From contig JAAXVE010000026.1 in NCBI GenBank assembly GCA_013335665.1, positions 1 through 9,238 of the forward strand: a DNA stretch of 9,238 bases, in the 5' to 3' direction. Under the pieces are notes generated by a model. That model was given only the letters and a program-made list of their open reading frames with translations, was not told the origin of the DNA and did not search any database. Position numbers and translations under genes: made by a program. Positions 5,524-9,238 of this stretch are shown here, piece after piece; positions within the stretch are counted from its first letter, which is position 1, and the number at the start of each line of letters is the position of its first letter. The stretch comes from Candidatus Falkowiibacteriota bacterium. Its GTDB lineage: Bacteria > Patescibacteriota > Patescibacteriia > Patescibacteriales > GWE2-39-37.

Positions 5524-5952
5524 TTATTTAGCGGCGGCCTTAGGTTTCTTGGCGCCATAGCGGGAACGGGACTGCATTCGCTTCTGAACACCCTGGGTAT
5601 CATAAACACCGCGGACGATCTTGTAGCGAACACCTGGCAAATCCTTGGTTTTGCCACCCTTGATCAGAACGACTGAATGCTCTTGAAGGTTGTGGCCAAC
5701 GCCCGGGATATAGGCAGTAACTTCCATACCATTAGACAGACGAACACGAGCAATCTTACGTAAAGCAGAGTTCGGCTTTTTAGGAGTGGTAGTGGTTACC
5801 TTTAAACAAACACCGCGCTTGAAAGCAGCGCCGGCGGGCAGGGTGGTGCGTCGACGATGGAGAGTGTCCAACACGGTTTGCATGGCTGGACTCTTGCTCT
5901 TCGTCTTTTGAATTGTTCGACCCTTGCGAACCAACTGGTTGATTGTCGGCAT
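5524..5952 (-). CDS. rpsL: 30S ribosomal protein S12
   Basis: S12 lies at the decoding centre and controls accuracy; it is the classic site of streptomycin-resistance mutations. I chose the ATG at 5952, giving 142 residues beginning MPTINQLVRKGR, the family start. An in-frame TTG at 5982 would add 10 atypical residues. Key blocks are TTTTPKKPNSALRK (53-66), GHNLQEHS (86-93) and KDLPGVRY (103-110); Asp104 matches the residue that is methylthiolated in many bacteria. Relative to E. coli S12 there is an insertion of roughly 15 residues before KRGVC, as in Gram-positive-type S12. It is the first gene of the str operon, behind a structured leader of about 150 nt, and has no Shine-Dalgarno sequence. 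Confidence 0.98.
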   Translation of the reverse strand: MPTINQLVRKGRTIQKTKSKSPAMQTVLDTLHRRRTTLPAGAAFKRGVCLKVTTTTPKKPNSALRKIARVRLSNGMEVTAYIPGVGHNLQEHSVVLIKGGKTKDLPGVRYKIVRGVYDTQGVQKRMQSRSRYGAKKPKAAAK

Positions 5953-6031
5953 AATTACAAAAATTTCTAAAATTAGCTTCAAAAACGCCCATCCCTACAA
6001 ACCTAGCCACAGGGTTGTTGATGAGTCAGGT

Positions 6032-6064
6032 GGAAAGGCAAAGTGCAGCTTGACCTGCCCTTCC
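6032..6064 (-). promoter_or_regulatory. Stem-loop in the str operon leader
   Basis: Positions 6032-6040 (TGCCTTTCC on the minus strand) pair with 6056-6064 (GGAAGGGCA) over 9 bp, with a 15-nt loop. One pair is G-U on the minus strand but A-C on the plus strand, so the fold is better in the transcribed direction. It sits in the rpsL leader, a common place for ribosomal-protein autoregulation. Which protein, if any, binds is unknown. Confidence 0.45.
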
Positions 6065-6073
6065 GATAATAGC

Positions 6074-6101
6074 AAAACACCCCAATAGTTTGGGATATTT
6101 T
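6074..6101 (-). terminator. Terminator-like stem-loop at the 5' end of the str leader
   Basis: On the minus strand AAAATATCCCAA (6101-6090) pairs with TTGGGGTGTTTT (6085-6074) around a 4-nt loop. This is a 12-bp stem with two G-U pairs that become A-C mismatches on the other strand. It ends in U-rich sequence (UGUUUUGC). It could terminate readthrough from the M50 gene. It also starts about 6 nt from the predicted str transcription start, where it would act as a 5' stabilising or attenuating hairpin. Confidence 0.55.
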
Positions 6102-6112
6102 ATTGCTTTACT

Positions 6113-6141
6113 AATTTAACAGAAATAAAGCCCTAAGTCAA
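6113..6141 (-). promoter_or_regulatory. Predicted str operon promoter
   Basis: On the minus strand the -35 box is TTGACT (6141-6136), then a 17-bp spacer ending in TGT, then the -10 box TAAATT (6118-6113), giving an extended -10. Transcription would start near 6106, with a leader of about 150 nt before rpsL. The -35 lies within ACCCTTGACTTA, identical to the sequence at the promoter at 100-128, and a GCYGCA motif lies just upstream in both. The -35 box is also flanked by two direct copies of GCCCTAAG on the plus strand (6130-6137 and 6157-6164). The second copy overlaps the M50 stop codon. Confidence 0.65.
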
Positions 6142-6159
6142 GGGTGATTTGCGGCTGCC

Positions 6160-6846
6160 CTAAGCTCCCATCAAGAAGCTGAATCCGTAAACCAGAGGTA
6201 TAATGATGAGGTTGAAAGCACCGAGGTAGGCCAGGATGAAAATCAACATAAAGCCATAATTGCTCAGCTGGTGAAAGCGCATCTGGTTGCGGTGTGAGAG
6301 AAAAGGTAGCAATATCTTCGAACCATCAAGCGGCGGAATTGGAATAAGATTGAACAGCATCAAGGCTAAATTAACAAAACAGATGACCCCGGCCAACAAA
6401 TACATGGCGGCCAAGGGATTGCCGTGAATCAACGATAAAGCCGCATCGCCATCGCTAAAAAGCACTGATTGGGCTAAAGTTAGTTTTAAATCAGTAGCCA
6501 ATGGCAAGACTCGGGCGAATAAACCCATGAATATGGCCAAGAGCAAATTAGAGCCAGGTCCTCCCAAAGCGACTTTCAGGTCACCATATTTAGGATCGCG
6601 CAGATTATAAGGATTGTATGGCACTGGCTTGGCCCAGGCAATGAAAAAGCCAGTTTTGCTTAATACTAGCAATAAAGGCACCAAAACCGAACCGATTGGA
6701 TCCAGGTGAGCCAACGGATTCAAGGTCAAACGCCCAGCATCCTCAGCCGTATGATCTCCCAGCTTATAAGCCACCCAACCGTGGGCATATTCGTGGATAA
6801 TCGCTGAAAAAATCAAAGCAACAACAAATAATATAGTAATCAACAT
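6160..6846 (-). CDS. Site-2 protease family (M50) intramembrane zinc metalloprotease
   Basis: The product is a multi-pass membrane protease expected to cleave substrates within the membrane, often after a first cut by another protease. Counting from the ATG at 6846 (228 residues), the zinc-binding HEYAH motif is at 18-22 in the first membrane helix. The conserved GGPGSN lies at 95-100, and NLIPIPPLDG at 166-175 carries the third zinc-ligand aspartate (Asp174). Hydrophobic helices lie at roughly 2-18, 50-70, 98-116, 146-168 and 198-226. There is no PDZ domain, so it is the compact type rather than RseP. An in-frame TTG at 6852 would overlap the upstream stop codon by 4 nt; the ATG leaves 2 nt. 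Either way it is translationally linked to the Tim44-like gene. Its substrate is unknown. Confidence 0.93.
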   Translation of the reverse strand: MLITILFVVALIFSAIIHEYAHGWVAYKLGDHTAEDAGRLTLNPLAHLDPIGSVLVPLLLVLSKTGFFIAWAKPVPYNPYNLRDPKYGDLKVALGGPGSNLLLAIFMGLFARVLPLATDLKLTLAQSVLFSDGDAALSLIHGNPLAAMYLLAGVICFVNLALMLFNLIPIPPLDGSKILLPFLSHRNQMRFHQLSNYGFMLIFILAYLGAFNLIIIPLVYGFSFLMGA

Positions 6847-6848
6847 AA

Positions 6849-8084
6849 TCAATTTTTAATTTCTTTATACGAATCGAGCAGGATGCAAAGCAGGCCATCC
6901 ATGTCCAGCTGCTTGTCTCCTAAATAGACATTATCACAAACGTAAACGAACAGGTAGTTCTCAATAACTTCGAGGGCGACATCGAGGCTCTGTCCGCACA
7001 ATTCGGCCATTAGTTTAGGGGTTAGGAGCTCTAAAGAATGAACTTGATCATCAGGGTTGACCCAGACGTCGAAACGCTGGTCGAATTCATTGCTCCCTGT
7101 CTCAATCCTGACCAAATCAGGTAGTTTTAACAATGAATCGTGAGGATGCACGAATATCCTCTTGTACTCCTTCGGCAAAATCATCTGGCCTACAGTGTAA
7201 GTAATCGTACTCTTGCCAGACTTAGTATAATGCCTGTAAAATTCGAATGTTTTGCCATCTTTCTGGCCGATAACATAATCATAAACCAGCATGCTACTAG
7301 TCAATCTGCCAGCCCAAGGATGCTGCCCGCCAAAGATGTGGCCGACTTGAGGCAAGGTTAGGAATGAAGCAGCAGGTACGTAGGGAAATCCTTGTTTGGT
7401 GGCAAAATCAAATATCTTGCGATTGCTAATCTCCTGAAGGAAAAATTCGACTGCTGGCCAGAAACCATCTAGAAACCATTCATTGCCAACCAGCTTGAAA
7501 CACCAAAACTCATTATGTGGGTAGCCTCCAGATAGTAGTTTGTCTTGGCTGGTCTTGGTCAAAGAACTGGAAGCATCGTAATTCAGACGCACGACAAACT
7601 CTTCTTTCCCCTTATCCATAACGATTTTTTCGAAGGCGATTTTCGATATTTTACCCGATCCAAGTTCGCTTCGCCTGCCCATCTTTGTTAATACGTCTAA
7701 AAGCAAGGAATTTTTGAGCAAAAAACTTGGCGTGACATAATTTTTCATTGAATCAAGATTTTTCTTGCTCCAATCAGACTGATACCTGCAAAAAACCTCT
7801 TCAATGCGCGACTTCAAGCCTTCGATCCCCCAAATATGATTGTTTTGGGCTGCGCTAGCCAAGAGATTCGCCATCTTCTTGGCTTTATCACGCAAATTCC
7901 AGTAAAAAATAAAGATTCCAAATACTAAGAAACCCACTACCATACTCAACGCAGCCCAGCCGAATACTTGTCTGAAAATAGTTTCATTCCTTTGAGAAAA
8001 CACCGACCCCAAAGTAGCCGCGTTGGCCGTTTTGGCGCTTAAATTAAGCGAAAAAACCAAAATAAATGCGTATTTTTTATTCAT
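6849..8084 (-). CDS. Secreted/membrane protein with Tim44-like and DUF3137-like regions
   Basis: The 411-residue product starts at the ATG at 8084; an in-frame TTG one codon upstream is less likely. It has a signal peptide (MNKKYAFILVFSLNLSAKTA, likely cut after ANA at 20-22). A membrane helix follows at about 43-62, ending in the basic, alanine-rich stretch RDKAKKMANLLASAA. Residues 90-215 fit a Tim44-like fold: a helical R-I-E-E-x-F segment, W-S-K-K-N-L-D with YVTPSFL, then alternating strands ending in FWCFKLVGNEWFLDGF. The C-terminal part, with EFDQRFDVW and DDQVHSLELLTPKLM near 333-360, resembles DUF3137 proteins. These assignments are by eye, without a profile search. The topology suggests the bulk is on one face of the membrane. 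The M50 protease follows 2 nt downstream, so this protein may be its substrate or partner. Confidence 0.8.
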   Translation of the reverse strand: MNKKYAFILVFSLNLSAKTANAATLGSVFSQRNETIFRQVFGWAALSMVVGFLVFGIFIFYWNLRDKAKKMANLLASAAQNNHIWGIEGLKSRIEEVFCRYQSDWSKKNLDSMKNYVTPSFLLKNSLLLDVLTKMGRRSELGSGKISKIAFEKIVMDKGKEEFVVRLNYDASSSLTKTSQDKLLSGGYPHNEFWCFKLVGNEWFLDGFWPAVEFFLQEISNRKIFDFATKQGFPYVPAASFLTLPQVGHIFGGQHPWAGRLTSSMLVYDYVIGQKDGKTFEFYRHYTKSGKSTITYTVGQMILPKEYKRIFVHPHDSLLKLPDLVRIETGSNEFDQRFDVWVNPDDQVHSLELLTPKLMAELCGQSLDVALEVIENYLFVYVCDNVYLGDKQLDMDGLLCILLDSYKEIKN

Positions 8085-8113
8085 CAAGCTATAAAATCAT
8101 CCTTATAGCCTAT

Positions 8114-8142
8114 ATTGTACCAGCCGCCCTTGCCAAAAGCAA
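8114..8142 (-). promoter_or_regulatory. Promoter for the Tim44-like gene, interlocked with the rpmB promoter
   Basis: On the minus strand TTGCTT (8142-8137) is followed by 17 bp and TACAAT (8119-8114), with TGG directly before the -10 giving an extended element. The predicted start near 8107 leaves a leader of about 23 nt. AAGGATGA on that leader is a weak Shine-Dalgarno candidate, too far (about 15 nt) from the ATG. Confidence 0.5.
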
Positions 8143-8158
8143 ATGATTATGATATTAT
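8130..8158 (+). promoter_or_regulatory. rpmB promoter
   Basis: TTGCCA (8130-8135), a 17-bp spacer and TATTAT (8153-8158) preceded by TGA form an extended -10 promoter. Transcription would start near 8165 and give a 5' leader of about 31 nt. Its -35 hexamer lies inside the spacer of the opposing promoter, so the two should exclude one another. Confidence 0.6.
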
Positions 8159-8195
8159 ATTGACTATTGTTAAATTCTCTAAGCAAGATAAGACT

Positions 8196-8375
8196 ATGGC
8201 AAAAAGATGCGATGCATGCGGACGCGGTTCAACAAAGGATGCCTCCCGCTCACACTCCAACATCAAGACAACAAAGCGCCAGCACATCAATTTGCAAACC
8301 AAAAAGATGGCTGGTGAAAAGCTGAAAATTTGTACTAGCTGTATCAGGACACTAGCTAAGATTACTGCAAAATAA
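8196..8375 (+). CDS. rpmB: 50S ribosomal protein L28
   Basis: L28 is a small late-assembling protein of the 50S subunit that binds 23S rRNA. The 59-residue product begins MAKRCDACGRG and includes the family segments SHSNIKTTKR and QHINLQTKK. It is the zinc-ribbon (C+) form, with two CxxC pairs at Cys5/Cys8 and Cys46/Cys49. The ATG at 8196 is the family start; the reading frame remains open further upstream to 8115, but nothing there resembles L28. It is monocistronic: it has its own promoter and a strong terminator right after the stop, and is divergent from the Tim44-like gene. No Shine-Dalgarno sequence is visible. Confidence 0.96.
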   Translation: MAKRCDACGRGSTKDASRSHSNIKTTKRQHINLQTKKMAGEKLKICTSCIRTLAKITAK

Positions 8376-8387
8376 ATTTTCCTTACT

Positions 8388-8425
8388 CCGCCTGACCGCA
8401 TTTTTCGGTCGGGCGGTTTTATTTT
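8388..8425 (+). terminator. Intrinsic terminator of rpmB
   Basis: CCGCCTGACCG (8388-8398) pairs with CGGTCGGGCGG (8406-8416), an 11-bp stem with one U-G pair and a 7-nt loop. It is followed by TTTTATTTT. It starts 12 nt after the rpmB stop codon. Confidence 0.92.
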
Positions 8426-8434
8426 GTCCCAAGC

Positions 8435-8463
8435 TTCTTTATTTGCAATTTTAGAGGTATAAT
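8435..8463 (+). promoter_or_regulatory. Promoter of the DedA-family gene, predicting a leaderless mRNA
   Basis: A consensus -10 box TATAAT (8458-8463) has a weak -35 candidate TTCTTT (8435-8440) 17 bp upstream. The start codon ATG lies only 7 nt after the -10 box, so transcription should begin at or next to the A of the ATG. Confidence 0.55.
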
Positions 8464-8470
8464 TACAGCC

Positions 8471-9238
8471 ATGATAGAACACCTTTTGAACAGCATTCTC
8501 CCCACGATCCAAGGCTTAGGCAGCCTTGGCTATTGGTTCGTGGCCTTGATATTCTTTGCCGAAGCCATCGTCTTTGTTGGCCTCGTCATTCCTGGAGGCA
8601 TCGTCGCACTGCTACTCGGCGCCTTGGTGGCCCAAGGGGTTTTCGATCTGGGCGCCCTACTCTTCTTCGCCACGCTCGGCTTCTGTCTCGGCGACACGCT
8701 GAGCTACAGCCTGGGTAAGAGAGGCAGCGGCTTCTTCAAAGCGAAAAACCGTCTCTTAAAGGAGGCACACTTGGAACAAGGCCAAGCCTTTTTCAAGAAG
8801 CATGGCAGCCGCAGCGTCTTCCTCGGACGTTTCATCGGCGTCTTGCGCCCGCTCACGCCTTTCCTTGCCGGCCTAACCCAGATGCCTTTCCGCCGTTTTT
8901 TCTGGCTCAACCTCTTAAGCATCGTCACTTGGACCTACCTTCATATGATAGCTGGCTACTTTTTCGGCCAGACGCTCTGGCTGGTCAAGCTCTGGACTAA
9001 CCGTCTTGAGTTGTTCCTCGTCCTGTTCGTCGTGGTTTTCGCAGTATTCTATAGTATCAAGTGGTTCTTCATCCATAAGGGTGAGTCTTTCTGGCAGGCC
9101 TTCAACGACCTAATCAAGATGCAGACTCGAACATTGAGCCACAACCCCAGACTGAGAAAAATCGCTTTGGATTATCCTCGCACGCTTTCCTGGCTGCACC
9201 AACGCTTGACCCGCAAAAAATTTACCGGCTTGCCACTG
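8471..9238 (+). CDS. DedA-family membrane protein, likely N-terminal part of a DedA-PAP2 fusion (3' end outside window)
   Basis: DedA/SNARE-associated (VTT) proteins are multi-pass membrane proteins; some members act as flippases for undecaprenyl phosphate or phosphatidylethanolamine. The frame is open for 256 residues and runs off the edge. Hallmarks are EAIVFVGLVIPG (31-42), GDTLSYSLGKRGSG (74-87), and GRFIGVLRPLTPFLAG (119-134) with its two arginines, then NLLSIVTW (147-154). A last hydrophobic helix is near 181-200. A charged linker then ends in WLHQRLTRKKFTGLPL (241-256), which resembles the junction into the PAP2 lipid phosphatase domain in bifunctional DedA/PAP2 proteins. This fusion is an inference. 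C-ending codons dominate, unlike the minus-strand genes. Genome strand skew, with the gene on the other strand, or transfer could explain that. Confidence 0.9.
   Translation, partial: MIEHLLNSILPTIQGLGSLGYWFVALIFFAEAIVFVGLVIPGGIVALLLGALVAQGVFDLGALLFFATLGFCLGDTLSYSLGKRGSGFFKAKNRLLKEAHLEQGQAFFKKHGSRSVFLGRFIGVLRPLTPFLAGLTQMPFRRFFWLNLLSIVTWTYLHMIAGYFFGQTLWLVKLWTNRLELFLVLFVVVFAVFYSIKWFFIHKGESFWQAFNDLIKMQTRTLSHNPRLRKIALDYPRTLSWLHQRLTRKKFTGLPL

Noticed and set aside
5953..5982. Upstream TTG start for rpsL, and a promoter with TTGAAG and TGTAAT overlapping it
   Set aside because: The TTG start adds 10 residues not typical of S12. The promoter-like pair would place the transcription start inside the coding sequence.
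8147..8512. 121-codon minus-strand frame over rpmB
   Set aside because: It is antisense to the clearly identified rpmB gene and its terminator.
8533..8928. Short frames in both directions inside the DedA-family gene
   Set aside because: Shadows of the DedA frame, Arg-rich by codon composition, with no family features.

Overview
The window is a ribosomal/translation locus from a bacterium. The str operon runs on the minus strand: rpsL (S12), rpsG (S7), fusA (EF-G), a small hypothetical gene, tuf (EF-Tu), rpsJ (S10). Several traits point to a small-genome lineage of the Patescibacteria/CPR type. None of nine visible gene starts has a clear AGGAGG-type Shine-Dalgarno sequence. Operon gaps are long and filled with simple repeats and palindromes. 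S10 has an N-terminal extension, and a Phd/YefM-like small protein sits inside the operon. This placement is inference from context; no 16S rRNA is present.

Layout, left to right. Positions 1-594 hold no convincing gene. They contain a sigma70-type promoter pointing left out of the window (-35 at 123-128, -10 at 100-105), a 13-bp tandem repeat abutting its -35 box, three 44-bp tandem hairpin repeats, a bidirectional intrinsic terminator (326-353) and a structured stretch with a diverged copy of the hairpin. The str operon occupies 595-5952 (minus). Its promoter and leader lie at 5953-6145, and the -35 region shares the 12-mer ACCCTTGACTTA with the left-edge promoter. Next comes a two-gene minus-strand unit: a Tim44-like/DUF3137-like membrane protein (6849-8084) and an M50 site-2 protease (6160-6846). 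On the plus strand follow rpmB (L28) with its terminator, and a DedA-family membrane protein (from 8471) that runs off the right edge and looks like the start of a DedA-PAP2 fusion.

How the genes work together. S12, S7 and S10 build the 30S subunit, L28 the 50S subunit, and EF-Tu and EF-G drive elongation. The membrane-protein pair is a separate unit that stops just before the str promoter. The Tim44-like gene and rpmB are divergent, and their predicted promoters interlock.

The most distinctive signals are noncoding: the shared ribosomal promoter module, the covarying hairpin family, and the hairpins or 7-bp repeats in nearly every operon gap. The Phd-like protein between fusA and tuf is the least explained coding sequence. 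I see no defence system, CRISPR array, tRNA, rRNA or insertion sequence.
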